A stretch of DNA of 64,000 nt from Actinoplanes palleronii (GTDB lineage: Bacteria > Actinomycetota > Actinomycetes > Mycobacteriales > Micromonosporaceae): positions 1-64,000 of the forward strand of contig NZ_BOMS01000085.1 of assembly GCF_016862315.1 (NCBI RefSeq), given 5' to 3'. This document shows, one piece after another, positions 36,422 to 45,133 of this stretch; position 1 is the stretch's first letter, and every line of letters starts with the position of its first letter. Position numbers and translations under genes: made by a program. The notes under the pieces were generated by a model. That model made no database searches. It worked only from the letters and a program-made list of their open reading frames with translations, and was not told where the DNA came from.

Positions 36422-36547
36422 CGGTACGACCTGTGCACAGCCCCACCGCACACCGCGACGCATCCCCCACTCCCGACCGCGAGGCCGCATCCGGGCCGAA
36501 TCCGGTGGAGACAGATCCGCCCACACCGACTGGCGCCGACGGTCGTC

Positions 36548-36696
36548 GGCTGGTGCTGGCGGCCCTCAAAGCAGCCCGATAACGGCCGCCAGGACCAGCT
36601 GAATGTGCTCGGCTGGTGCTGACGGCCCTTAAAACGGCCCGATACCGGCCGCCAGGACCAGCTCGGTGTGCCCGGCTGGGGCTGGCGGTCCTATCG
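36548..36696. repeat. 63-bp tandem repeat, each unit a hairpin
   Basis: Units start at 36548 and 36611, with a truncated third at 36674. Inside unit one, GCTGGTGCTGGCGGCC (36549-36564) pairs with GGCCGCCAGGACCAGC (36584-36599) with one mismatch; unit two has the same arms at 36612-36627 and 36647-36662. Outer GGCTGG and CCAGC ends match those of the type-A elements elsewhere. Confidence 0.85.
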
Positions 36697-36745
36697 AAGG
36701 GCGGGAAACCACCGTGGGGTGCTCGCCCGGCCGAGGTGGCGAGCG

Positions 36746-36803
36746 CCCGTGGTGGTCACAAGCGGCGCGAGACCACAAACCAGCGCTCGCCTGACCACCA
36801 CGG
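36746..36803. repeat. Imperfect dyad in the gene-free region
   Basis: CCCGTGGTGGTCA (36746-36758) faces TGACCACCACGG (36792-36803), about 12 paired bases with a 33-base loop. Function is unknown. Confidence 0.5.
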
Positions 36804-37052
36804 CGAGCGGCCATCGTCGTCACAACGGCCCCGACACCACCGGGAGCGCTCGCCGGGCCGCCTGGGGCGCGGGGCGTCGTGTGGCTGAGGACGTACCGGA
36901 AAGGGGGTGCTGCCGGCGATGACCTGGAGTGGAGCAGCTGCCGGGACCGGACGCCCACATTCCGGGCCCGAGGCGGACCGTGACCGGCGGCGGCCCCGCC
37001 TGGCTGGCCACCCCGGCCATCCGGCAACCGCGAGCATGCGGCGGGTCCGGCT

Positions 37053-37109
37053 CCGGCTGGTGCCGGCGGCTGCCTCGAGGCCGTCGAGGCAGCCGTGACC
37101 GCCAGCCGG
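37053..37109. repeat. Long hairpin related to the type-A elements
   Basis: The arms at 37053-37078 and 37084-37109 each span 26 bases. They start CCGGCTGG and end CCAGCCGG outside, have GGCTGCCTCGA/TCGAGGCAGCC inside and a GGCCG loop. It is 60 bases beyond the stop of the SulP fusion gene. Confidence 0.8.
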
Positions 37110-37168
37110 GACCGGGCGTGGAAGCGGGGCCGGAGCCTGGTGGCTTCGGCCCCGCGGGGTGGGGTGGG

Positions 37169-39322
37169 TCAGGCGGCGGGTGTGTGGAGTGGGCGGTGGG
37201 TGCCGAGGACCGGGTCGACCTGGTGCATCAGGGCTTCGGCGATGTCGAAGTACATGCCGGTGATGCGCAGCCGGCCGGCGGCCTCGGCGGCCTGCACCAC
37301 CGGGTAGGTACGCAGGTTGGCGAGTTGCTGCAGCACGTTGTCGGTGCAGCAGCGCTGCTCGTCGTCGACGTCGGTGAAGTGGACGCCGGAGAGGCCGAGC
37401 CAGTCGCCGAGGGCCGAGCCGGGCTGAGCCGCCCCGGACATCAGGGCGCGGACCGCCCCGCAGCCGGAGTGGCCGCACACCGTGATGGTGGTGACGCCGA
37501 GGACGTCCACGGCGTACTCGATGGCGGCGCCGACCGAGGTGTCACCGGCGGCCGGGCGCGAACGGTGACCCGGCGCCGGTTGGTGCGGCGGGACCAGGTT
37601 GCCGACGTTGCGGACGCAGAACAGGTCACCCGGCCCGCTCGCGGTGATCAGGTTGGGCACCACGCGGGAGTCCGCGCACGTGATGAAGAGCTGTTCCGGG
37701 TTCTGCCCCTCGCGGGCCAGGGTGGCCAGGTGCGGCCGGACCATCGGGGCGACGCTGCGTTCGAACTCGGCGATGCCGGCCGCCATCGCGTCCCGGCGCT
37801 GGTGGTTGAGGCCCTGCCAGCGCGACCACGAGCCGATCAGCCGCGGCGTGCTCTTGTTGCTGCCGAGCCGGCCCGAGGTGGCCTGGTGGAACCAGGAGTC
37901 GTGCACCTCGCGGATCCGGACCGTGCCGCCACCTTTGTGGTACGCGTCCGCCCAGTTCTTGATCGTCTCGAAGGCGCCGTGGTCGAGGTAGTCCAGGTGC
38001 AGCTCGACCTCGACCTCCTGGCCGGGCGGGATCGCGCCGAACTCCCGGGTGAGGCGGGCCGACTCGATGAACGCGCAGGTGCCGGCGATGTTCACCGACC
38101 ACTGCCCGGGCGCCTGTTCGACGGTCTGGATCTCACAGCGGGTGAGCCGCCAGAGGATCATCGCGGCGGCCGTGACCATGCCGAGCGCGACCCCGGTGAG
38201 CAGGTCGACGGCGACCACCCCGATCGCGGTGACCAGGTAGGTGGGCAGTTCCCGGTGCCGGGCGTAGGTGCGGATCTGGCCCAGGTCGATCAGCCGGAGA
38301 CCGACCACGATCAGCACGGCGGCCAGCACCGCCATCGGGATCCGTTCCAGCAGCCCGGCGCAGAGCAGCACGAACGCCGCCACCCACACGCCGTGCATGA
38401 TCGCCGAGGCGCGGGTCCGCGCGCCGGCGGCCACGTTCGTCGAGCTGCGGACGATCACGCCGGTCACCGGCAGACCGCCGAGCAGGCCGGAGACGGTGTT
38501 CGCGGCGCCCTGGCCGATCAGCTCCTTGTTGAGCCGGGCGCGCGGGCCGTCGTGCATCCGGTCCACCGCGACCGCGGAGAGCAGCGATTCGACGCTGGCG
38601 ACGAGCGCGATGGTGAGCACCGCGACGGTGATCTGGCGCAGGGGCGCGTCCGGCCAGACCGGGGTGATCAGCTCGGCGAGCGGCTCCTCGGGAAGTTTGA
38701 CCCGGGTCACGTCGGCGCCGGTGACGTGCGCCAGCACGGTCACTCCGACGACCGCGACCAGGGCGGCGGGCAGCAGCGAGATCGTGACGAAACGGGGCCA
38801 GAGGATCAGGACCGCGATGGTGAGCAGGCCGAGCGCCGCGGACAGGCTGTGGTGCTCGACGATCTGGGCGGGCAGGTCGCGCAGGTTCGCCCAGGCCGAG
38901 CTCTGCGGCGCGCCGCCGAGCAGCACGTGCACCTGGCTGAGCGCGATGACCAGCCCGATGCCGGCCAGCATGCCGTGCACGACGGCGGGTGAGAGGGCGA
39001 GGGCGGCGCGGCCCAGGCGGGACACGCCGAGCAGGATCTGGACGATCCCGGCGAGGGCCACGACCGCGGCGGTGCCGGCGAAGCCGAAGTCGGCCACCGC
39101 TCCCGCCACGATCACGGTAAGGCCCGCGGCCGGGCCGCTGACCTGGAGTGGGGCGCCACCTAGGGCGCCCGCGACGATGCCGCCGACAACAGCGGCGACC
39201 AATCCCGCGAGAAGCGGGGCCCCGGATGCCGCGGCGATGCCGAGCGACAGCGGGATGGCGATCAGGAACACGACGATGGACGCCGGCAAGTCCCGGCGCA
39301 GGAACTGCGTCAAGTCGGACAT
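37169..39322 (-). CDS. SulP-family anion transporter fused to beta-carbonic anhydrase
   Basis: A 717-residue inner-membrane protein. Residues about 1-390 are a SulP transporter with 10-12 helices (RRDLPASIVVFLIAIPLSLG at the N-terminus). About 395-490 is a STAS-like cytoplasmic region. From about 500 to 717 is a beta-class carbonic anhydrase: CADSR supplies the first zinc Cys and the Asp-Arg dyad, and CGHSGCGAVRAL the His and Cys ligands. Such fusions probably move bicarbonate with interconversion of CO2 and HCO3-. ATG is at 39322. A 163-base AT-richer region with the promoter precedes it. Sulfate transport is the alternative for SulP, but the fused anhydrase favours bicarbonate. Confidence 0.9.
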   Translation of the reverse strand: MSDLTQFLRRDLPASIVVFLIAIPLSLGIAAASGAPLLAGLVAAVVGGIVAGALGGAPLQVSGPAAGLTVIVAGAVADFGFAGTAAVVALAGIVQILLGVSRLGRAALALSPAVVHGMLAGIGLVIALSQVHVLLGGAPQSSAWANLRDLPAQIVEHHSLSAALGLLTIAVLILWPRFVTISLLPAALVAVVGVTVLAHVTGADVTRVKLPEEPLAELITPVWPDAPLRQITVAVLTIALVASVESLLSAVAVDRMHDGPRARLNKELIGQGAANTVSGLLGGLPVTGVIVRSSTNVAAGARTRASAIMHGVWVAAFVLLCAGLLERIPMAVLAAVLIVVGLRLIDLGQIRTYARHRELPTYLVTAIGVVAVDLLTGVALGMVTAAAMILWRLTRCEIQTVEQAPGQWSVNIAGTCAFIESARLTREFGAIPPGQEVEVELHLDYLDHGAFETIKNWADAYHKGGGTVRIREVHDSWFHQATSGRLGSNKSTPRLIGSWSRWQGLNHQRRDAMAAGIAEFERSVAPMVRPHLATLAREGQNPEQLFITCADSRVVPNLITASGPGDLFCVRNVGNLVPPHQPAPGHRSRPAAGDTSVGAAIEYAVDVLGVTTITVCGHSGCGAVRALMSGAAQPGSALGDWLGLSGVHFTDVDDEQRCCTDNVLQQLANLRTYPVVQAAEAAGRLRITGMYFDIAEALMHQVDPVLGTHRPLHTPAA

Positions 39323-39485
39323 TGCGTAAAAATACCGAGAAATGGTTACGGCAGCTTTACGACGCTCGTACGCCCAGGCAAAACACAGCTATGTGCCCGC
39401 AAATTCCCAGCTACCGGGAGAAAAGCCGCACAACCGGTCCGCCAAACCAAACAAAAGACCTTTTTGTGTACGGAACAGCAGGCGA
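39323..39485. promoter_or_regulatory. AT-richer region upstream of the SulP fusion gene
   Basis: 163 bases between the SulP start (39322, minus) and the epimerase stop (39486, minus). It is visibly richer in A and T than its surroundings (for example AAAAATACC and CAAACAAAAGACCTTTTT). It should contain the SulP promoter; no defined -10/-35 pair is clear enough to place. Confidence 0.4.
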
Positions 39486-40556
39486 CTACGCCTTCCAGAC
39501 GTCCTGGTTCGCCTCGTACATCTCGCGGAGGATGGCCGGCACGTCGTAGGTCAGCTTCCAGTCCGGGAAGTGCTCCTCGAACCGGCCGGTGCCGCTGATC
39601 CACCACTGGTGGTCGCCCATCCGGTTCTCGTCGACGTATTCGGTGCGCGCCTCGCGGCCGGTGATCTCCTCGGCGATCGCGAAGGCCTCGATGTGGCTGC
39701 AGTTCGAGAACCGGCCGCCGCCCATGTTGTAGATCTCGGCGACCCGCGGGGCGCGGAAGAACGCCTCGAACGCGGAGACCAGGTCGTGCGAGTGGATCGC
39801 GTCGCGGACCATCTTGCCCTTGTAGCCGTAGATCTTGTAGAGCCGGCCCTCCATCACGCAGCGCATCACGTACGCCAGGAAGCCGTGCAGCTCCGCCGCC
39901 GAGTGACCCGGCCCGGTGAGCGTGCCACCGCGGAACACCGAGGTCGGCATGTCGAAGTACCGGCCGTACTCCTGGACCATGACGTCGGCGGCCACCTTGC
40001 TCGCGCCGAAGACCGAGTGCATGCTGCTGTCGATCGACATGGTCTCGTCGATGCCGCCGTACCACTTGTGGTCCTCGGGCAGCTCCCAGCGGGTCTCCTG
40101 CTCGACCAGCGGCAGCGAGTTCGGCGTGTCGCCGTACACCTTGTTGGTCGAGGTGAAGATGAACGGCGCCTCGATCGCGTGCCGGCGGGTCGCCTCCAGC
40201 ATGTTGATCGTGCCGACCGCGTTCACGTCGAAGTCGGTGAACGGCTCGCGGGCCGCCCAGTCGTGGCTCGGCTGCGCGGCGGCGTGGATCACCAGGCCGA
40301 TGTTCTTGCCGAGCTTCGCGAAGAGCTGGTCCAGGCCTTCGCGGTCCCGGATGTCCAGCGAGTGGTGCGTGTAGCGGTCGCCGATCTCCTTGGTGAGCCG
40401 CTCCAGGTTCCACTTGGTGGAGCCGTCGGCGCCGAAGAAGTAGCCGCGCATGTCGTTGTCGACACCGACCACGTCCATGCCGAGGCCGGCGAAGTGGCGA
40501 ACCGACTCCGAACCGATCAGACCGGCCGAGCCGGTGATGACGACGACGCTGCCCAT
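39486..40556 (-). CDS. NAD-dependent nucleotide-sugar epimerase/dehydratase (SDR)
   Basis: A 356-residue extended SDR resembling CDP-tyvelose/paratose epimerase-like enzymes. The cofactor motif is [20 protein letters not shown]. The active-site region reads [20 protein letters not shown], where the usual catalytic Tyr of YxxxK is Phe; a Tyr follows the Lys further on. NFSN-like [20 protein letters not shown] is the sugar-binding part. ATG 40556 has GGAGG 5 bases upstream. It stands alone; the substrate is not known. The Phe may be normal for this clade, but would change the proton-transfer step. Confidence 0.85.
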   Translation of the reverse strand: MGSVVVITGSAGLIGSESVRHFAGLGMDVVGVDNDMRGYFFGADGSTKWNLERLTKEIGDRYTHHSLDIRDREGLDQLFAKLGKNIGLVIHAAAQPSHDWAAREPFTDFDVNAVGTINMLEATRRHAIEAPFIFTSTNKVYGDTPNSLPLVEQETRWELPEDHKWYGGIDETMSIDSSMHSVFGASKVAADVMVQEYGRYFDMPTSVFRGGTLTGPGHSAAELHGFLAYVMRCVMEGRLYKIYGYKGKMVRDAIHSHDLVSAFEAFFRAPRVAEIYNMGGGRFSNCSHIEAFAIAEEITGREARTEYVDENRMGDHQWWISGTGRFEEHFPDWKLTYDVPAILREMYEANQDVWKA

Positions 40557-40752
40557 CAGGACCTCCGCGGGGATGTGGTGCCGACGCCCGAGGTTACCGG
40601 TAGCGACGAAGGCCCGGCCGCGCCGGTCGGTGTGTCGCGATCATCATGCTTGGCGCGAGCGCGAAACGGGCACGTCACAGATCTGCCACATCCGATGGGA
40701 AGGCTCCGGCGATACGAACGCTATGCCGGACTTGATAGCAGAGGCGGTCGCA

Positions 40753-43350
40753 ATGACGGAGTCCCTTCCGGCTTTGGATCCCCCCATGCCCGCCACGAAT
40801 GCGCTCACCCTCGGTGCCGAGGAGGAGCTGCACGTCGTCGATCTGGCCACCCGGGAACTGGTGCCCCGGGCCCCGGAGGTGCTCGACCAGCTCGACCCGA
40901 AGCACTTCTCGGCCGAGCTGCACCGCTCGGTGGTGGAGACGAACACCCCGGTCAGCACGACCCTGGACGGTCTGCGCGAGGGCATCGCGGAACGCCGGCG
41001 GGCCGCCCTGGCGGTCGCCGAGTCGCTCGGGCTGGGCCTGGTCGCGGCCGGCACGGTGCCGCTCGTCGACCTGGACACCCTGCCGGTCACCCCGACCACC
41101 CGGTACCGCCGGATGCTCAGCGAGTACCAGATGCTCGTCCGCGAGCAGCTGATCTGCGGCGCCCAGGTGCACGTCGGGGTGCCGGACCGGGACGAGGCGG
41201 TGTCGGTGGCCCAGCGGGTCGTCCCGGCGCTGCCGGTGCTGCTGGCGCTCTCGGCCAGCTCGCCGTTCTGGATGGGCGAGGACTCCGGGTATGCCAGTGC
41301 CCGCTCGCTGGTCTGGACGCGCTGGCCGACGGCCGGCGACAGCGGCGAGCTGCACTCCGCCGAGGAGTTCGACATGCTGGTCAACGACCTGATCGCGTCC
41401 GGCGCGATCAGCGACCCGAAGATGGTCTACTTCGACGTCCGGCCGTCCGCGCACGTGCCCACGGTCGAGCTGCGGGTCACCGACGCCTGCCCGGACGTGG
41501 ACACCGTGGTGCTGCTGGCCGGTCTGTTCCGGGCGCTGGTCCGGCGGGCCCAGGAGGACTACCGGGCCGGCAAGCCGCTGCCTCCCTCGCGGCCCCCGTT
41601 GCACCGGGCCGCGATGTGGCGGGCGGCGCGCTCCGGCCTGGAGGGCGACCTGCTCGACCTGCCCCGCTCCCCGGTCGCGGTGCCGGCCGCCACCGCGGTC
41701 GAGCACCTGGTCGGCGAGCTGCGCCCGCACCTGGAGGCGCTCGGTGACTGGGAGCAGGTCTTCGACCTGTCCGCGCGGGCGCTGAGCCGGGGCAGTTCGG
41801 CCGCCCGGCAGCGCCGCGCGCTGCAGCGCCGCGGCCGGATCGCCGACGTGGTGGATCTGCTGGTCTCGGAGACGCGGGGCGGGGCCGCGGCTCCGGTTCC
41901 GGGTGGGACCGGGGCACCGGCCAGGCTCATTCCGTACGCGGTGGTCGGCGACGAGGCGTTCCCCGAGGACGCGGTCACCGACGAGTACGCGGACATGGTG
42001 CCGGTGCTCACCGCGCTCGGCGCCACCGGCCTGCGGCACCGGGAGGACGCCCGGGACGAGGAACAGCGCGCCAACGGCGTCACGTTCAGCGTGGCCGGCG
42101 AGGCGGCCACCCGGCTCTTCCCGTTCGACCTGGTCCCCCGGGTCGTGCCGGCGACCGGCTGGACGGCGTTGCAGTCCGGGCTGACCCAGCGGGTCCGCGC
42201 CCTGAACGCGTTCCTCGCCGACGTCTACGACGGGCGGCAGATCGTCGCCGACGGGATCATCCCGGAGTGGGTCATCGACGGCTCGCCCGAGCTGCGGGCC
42301 AGCGGCGCGCTGGTCGCCGGGCAGGGCACCCGCGCCCAGGTGGCCGGTGTGGACCTGGTCCGTGACGAGGACGGCAAGTGGTGCGTGCTGGAGGACAACC
42401 TGCGGGTGCCGTCCGGCATCGCGTACGCCATGCAGAACCGCCGGCTGACCGAGAGCATCCTGCCCGAGCTGCCCCGGCCGCGGAACCTGATCCCGGTCGA
42501 GGACACCCCGCGGCTGCTCAAACAGGCGCTGCTGGCCTCGGCCAAGCCGTCCGCCGGCGACAACCCCTCGCTCGTGGTGCTGAGCCAGGGCCCGGACGAC
42601 TCGGCCTGGTTCGAGCACCGGATGCTGGCCGAGGCGATGGGTGTGCCGGTGGTGCGCAGCACCGAGCTGTTCGTCGAGGACGGCCGGGTGCGGCGGCTGC
42701 GCGACGGCAAGCGCTACCCGGTGGACGTGATCTACCTGCGGATGGGCGAGGACAGCCTGGTGCACTCGCCGGGCGCGGACGGGATGCCGCTGGGCCCGAG
42801 CCTGGTCTCGGCGCTGCACGCGGAGACGGTCACGCTGGCCAACGCGCTGGGCAACGGGATCGGCGACGACAAGGCCGTCTACGCGTACGTGCCCAAGATG
42901 ATCGAGTACTACCTGAGTGAGAAGCCGCTGCTGGCGGACGTGCCGACGTACCTGTGCGGGGTGCCGGACCAGCGGGCCGAGGTGCTGTCCCGGCTCGACG
43001 AGCTGGTCAGCAAGCCGGTCGACGGGTACGGCGGTGACCGGATCGTGATCGGGCCGCACGCGACCGCCGACGAGCTGGACGCGCTGCGGCGGCAGATCCG
43101 TACCGCCCCGCACCGGTGGGTGGCGCAGGACCTGGTCCGGCTCTCCACCCACCCGGTCTTCGACGGCCACCAGCTGGCGCCCCGGCACGTGGACCTGCGC
43201 GCGTTCGTCTTCACGGGCGGCGACGGGAGCAAGCCCGTGGTGGCGCCGGCCGCGCTGACCCGGGTGGCCCCGGCCGGCTCCATGATCGTCAACTCGTCGC
43301 GCGGCGGCGGCTCGAAGGACACCTGGCTACTCGCAGAGGGAGGCAAGTGA
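40753..43350 (+). CDS. GCS2 carboxylate-amine ligase fused to circularly permuted ATP-grasp
   Basis: An 865-residue fusion. Residues about 14-395 are a GCS2/YbdK-type glutamate-cysteine-ligase fold (LTLGAEEELHVVDLATRELV, GAQVHVGVPD, HVPTVELRVTDACPDVDTVV). About 400-865 are a CP_ATPgrasp_2 domain (FPFDLVPRVVPATGWTALQS, GKWCVLEDNLRVPSGIAYAM, SKPVDGYGGDRIVIGPHA). Both form amide bonds with ATP, so the product is probably a short peptide or a gamma-glutamyl conjugate. ATG 40753 has AGAGG 8 bases upstream; ATG 40723 is an alternative. The next gene starts within its stop (TGATG), so production is coupled. Confidence 0.85.
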   Translation: MTESLPALDPPMPATNALTLGAEEELHVVDLATRELVPRAPEVLDQLDPKHFSAELHRSVVETNTPVSTTLDGLREGIAERRRAALAVAESLGLGLVAAGTVPLVDLDTLPVTPTTRYRRMLSEYQMLVREQLICGAQVHVGVPDRDEAVSVAQRVVPALPVLLALSASSPFWMGEDSGYASARSLVWTRWPTAGDSGELHSAEEFDMLVNDLIASGAISDPKMVYFDVRPSAHVPTVELRVTDACPDVDTVVLLAGLFRALVRRAQEDYRAGKPLPPSRPPLHRAAMWRAARSGLEGDLLDLPRSPVAVPAATAVEHLVGELRPHLEALGDWEQVFDLSARALSRGSSAARQRRALQRRGRIADVVDLLVSETRGGAAAPVPGGTGAPARLIPYAVVGDEAFPEDAVTDEYADMVPVLTALGATGLRHREDARDEEQRANGVTFSVAGEAATRLFPFDLVPRVVPATGWTALQSGLTQRVRALNAFLADVYDGRQIVADGIIPEWVIDGSPELRASGALVAGQGTRAQVAGVDLVRDEDGKWCVLEDNLRVPSGIAYAMQNRRLTESILPELPRPRNLIPVEDTPRLLKQALLASAKPSAGDNPSLVVLSQGPDDSAWFEHRMLAEAMGVPVVRSTELFVEDGRVRRLRDGKRYPVDVIYLRMGEDSLVHSPGADGMPLGPSLVSALHAETVTLANALGNGIGDDKAVYAYVPKMIEYYLSEKPLLADVPTYLCGVPDQRAEVLSRLDELVSKPVDGYGGDRIVIGPHATADELDALRRQIRTAPHRWVAQDLVRLSTHPVFDGHQLAPRHVDLRAFVFTGGDGSKPVVAPAALTRVAPAGSMIVNSSRGGGSKDTWLLAEGGK

Positions 43351-45122
43351 TGTGTGGCATCGCCGGTGAGATCAGATATGGCGAACGGCAGGCGGACGCC
43401 GAGGCGGTCCGGCGGATGCTGCCCTGCATGCAGTCGCGCGGGCCGGACGGCGACGGGGTCTGGGAGCACGGACGGATCGTTCTCGGTCACCGGCGCCTGA
43501 AGATCATCGACCTGAGCGAGAACGGCGCGCAGCCGATGACCGACGACGAGCTGCGGCTCACCGTGGTCTTCAACGGCTGCGTCTACAACTACCAGGAGCT
43601 GCGCACCGAGCTGCAGGGGTACGGCTACCGCTTCTTCTCCACCTCGGACACCGAGGTGATCCTCAAGGCGTACCACCGGTGGGGCGCCGACTGCGTCACG
43701 CACTTCCTCGGGATGTTCGCGTTCGCGGTGGCCGAGCACGACAGCGGGACGGTCACGCTGGCCCGGGACCGGCTCGGGATCAAGCCGATGTACCTGGCCG
43801 AGACGCCGGGGCGGTTGCGCTTCGCGTCGACGCTGCCGGCGCTGCTGGCCGCCGGCGGGGTGGACACCACCGTGGACAAGGTGGCGTTGCAGCACTACAT
43901 GACGTTCCACTCGGTCGTCCCGGCGCCGCGGACCATGCTCGCCGGGGTCCGGAAGCTGCCGCCGGCCACGGTGCGGGTGGTCACCGCGGACGGGACCGTG
44001 TCCGAGCGGGTCTATTGGGAGGCGGGCTTCGATCGTACGAAATCGATGTCTTCCGACGAGTGGGCCGCAGCCGTGCGGGACAAGCTCAACCTCGCGGTGA
44101 AGCGGCGGATGGTCGCCGACGTGCCGGTCGGGGTGCTGCTCTCCGGCGGTCTCGACTCGAGTCTCATCGTGGCGCTGCTGGCCGAGCAGGGGCAGCACGG
44201 GCTCACCACGTTCAGCATCGGGTTCGAGTCGGGCGGTGGCGAGGCCGGCGACGAGTTCGCCTATTCGGACCTGATCGCCAAGCAGTTCGGCACCGAGCAC
44301 CACCAGATCAAAATCGGGCACGACCGGTTCCTGCCGGCGGTGGACCGCACCGTCGCGGCGATGAGCGAGCCGATGGTCAGCCACGACTGCATCGCCTTCC
44401 ACCTGCTCAGCGAGGACGTGGCAAAGCAGGTCAAGGTCGTACAATCAGGGCAGGGCGCGGATGAGATCTTCGCCGGTTACAGCTGGTACCCACCCCTCGC
44501 CGGCGTCCCCCGGGAGCAGGCCGCCGAGGCGTACGCGAAGGAGTTCTTCGACAGGCCGTTCGCGGCGCTGACGAAGCAGCTCAGCCCGGCCTGGATGCTC
44601 GAGGAGGACACCGCGGCGGCCTTCGTCGCGGCGAGTTTCGCCCGGCCCGGCGCGACCACCGCGGTGGACGCGGCACTGCGGCTCGACTCGCAGGTGATGC
44701 TGGTCGACGACCCGGTCAAACGGGTCGACAACATGACTATGGCGTGGGGGCTGGAAGCACGCGTACCCTTCCTCGATCACGAGTTGGTGGAACTCGCCGC
44801 GGCCTGCCCGCCCGAGCTGAAACTGGCCTCGGACGGCAAGGGTGTGCTCAAGGACGCGGCGCGCGGGCTCGTGCCGGACGAGGTGATCGACCGCACCAAG
44901 GGCTACTTCCCGGTTCCGGGGATCCGGCACCTGGAGGGGACGATGCTGACGAAGGTGCGTGACGCTCTCCACGCGCCGGAGGCTCGCGCCCGCGGGCTGT
45001 TCCGGCCGGAGTACGTCGACGCGCTGCTCGCCGACCCGAACACTCCGCGCACCACGCTCGGGGCGAACCAGTTGTGGCAGCTCGCGCTGCTGGAGATGTG
45101 GTTACAGCACAACAAGATCTAG
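43350..45122 (+). CDS. Asparagine-synthase-type amidotransferase
   Basis: A 590-residue protein. The N-terminal Ntn glutaminase starts MCGIAGEIRYG with catalytic Cys2, and the rest (from about 235) is an ATP-pyrophosphatase with VLLSGGLDSSLIVALLAE and the SGQGADEIFAGYSWY loop. It amidates a carboxylate using glutamine nitrogen and ATP. Proteins of this clade accompany ATP-grasp ligases in N-acetylglutaminylglutamine amide (NAGGN) synthesis in other bacteria. Here the partner is a GCS2/ATP-grasp fusion, with no GNAT domain found. The start is the ATG overlapping the upstream stop (TGATG). Confidence 0.88.
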   Translation: MCGIAGEIRYGERQADAEAVRRMLPCMQSRGPDGDGVWEHGRIVLGHRRLKIIDLSENGAQPMTDDELRLTVVFNGCVYNYQELRTELQGYGYRFFSTSDTEVILKAYHRWGADCVTHFLGMFAFAVAEHDSGTVTLARDRLGIKPMYLAETPGRLRFASTLPALLAAGGVDTTVDKVALQHYMTFHSVVPAPRTMLAGVRKLPPATVRVVTADGTVSERVYWEAGFDRTKSMSSDEWAAAVRDKLNLAVKRRMVADVPVGVLLSGGLDSSLIVALLAEQGQHGLTTFSIGFESGGGEAGDEFAYSDLIAKQFGTEHHQIKIGHDRFLPAVDRTVAAMSEPMVSHDCIAFHLLSEDVAKQVKVVQSGQGADEIFAGYSWYPPLAGVPREQAAEAYAKEFFDRPFAALTKQLSPAWMLEEDTAAAFVAASFARPGATTAVDAALRLDSQVMLVDDPVKRVDNMTMAWGLEARVPFLDHELVELAAACPPELKLASDGKGVLKDAARGLVPDEVIDRTKGYFPVPGIRHLEGTMLTKVRDALHAPEARARGLFRPEYVDALLADPNTPRTTLGANQLWQLALLEMWLQHNKI

Positions 45123-45133
45123 GGGGACTCGCG

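Larger units (their letters stand above)
36358..37168. other. 811-base gene-free region rich in hairpins and repeats
   Basis: Between the large glucanase (plus) and the SulP fusion (minus), which converge here. It holds a terminator, two and a third 63-base tandem units, a long dyad around 36746-36803 and a 26-base-arm hairpin at 37053. Reading frames here show no family resemblance and cross the repeats, so I call no gene. Confidence 0.7.

Noticed and set aside
36358-37168. Several open frames of 60-240 codons in the gene-free region.
   Set aside because: They run through direct and inverted repeats, lack ribosome sites and show no family resemblance.
36929-38992. A 687-codon plus-strand frame over the SulP gene.
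   Set aside because: It is Arg/Gly/Asp-rich antisense noise of a high-GC gene and crosses hairpins.
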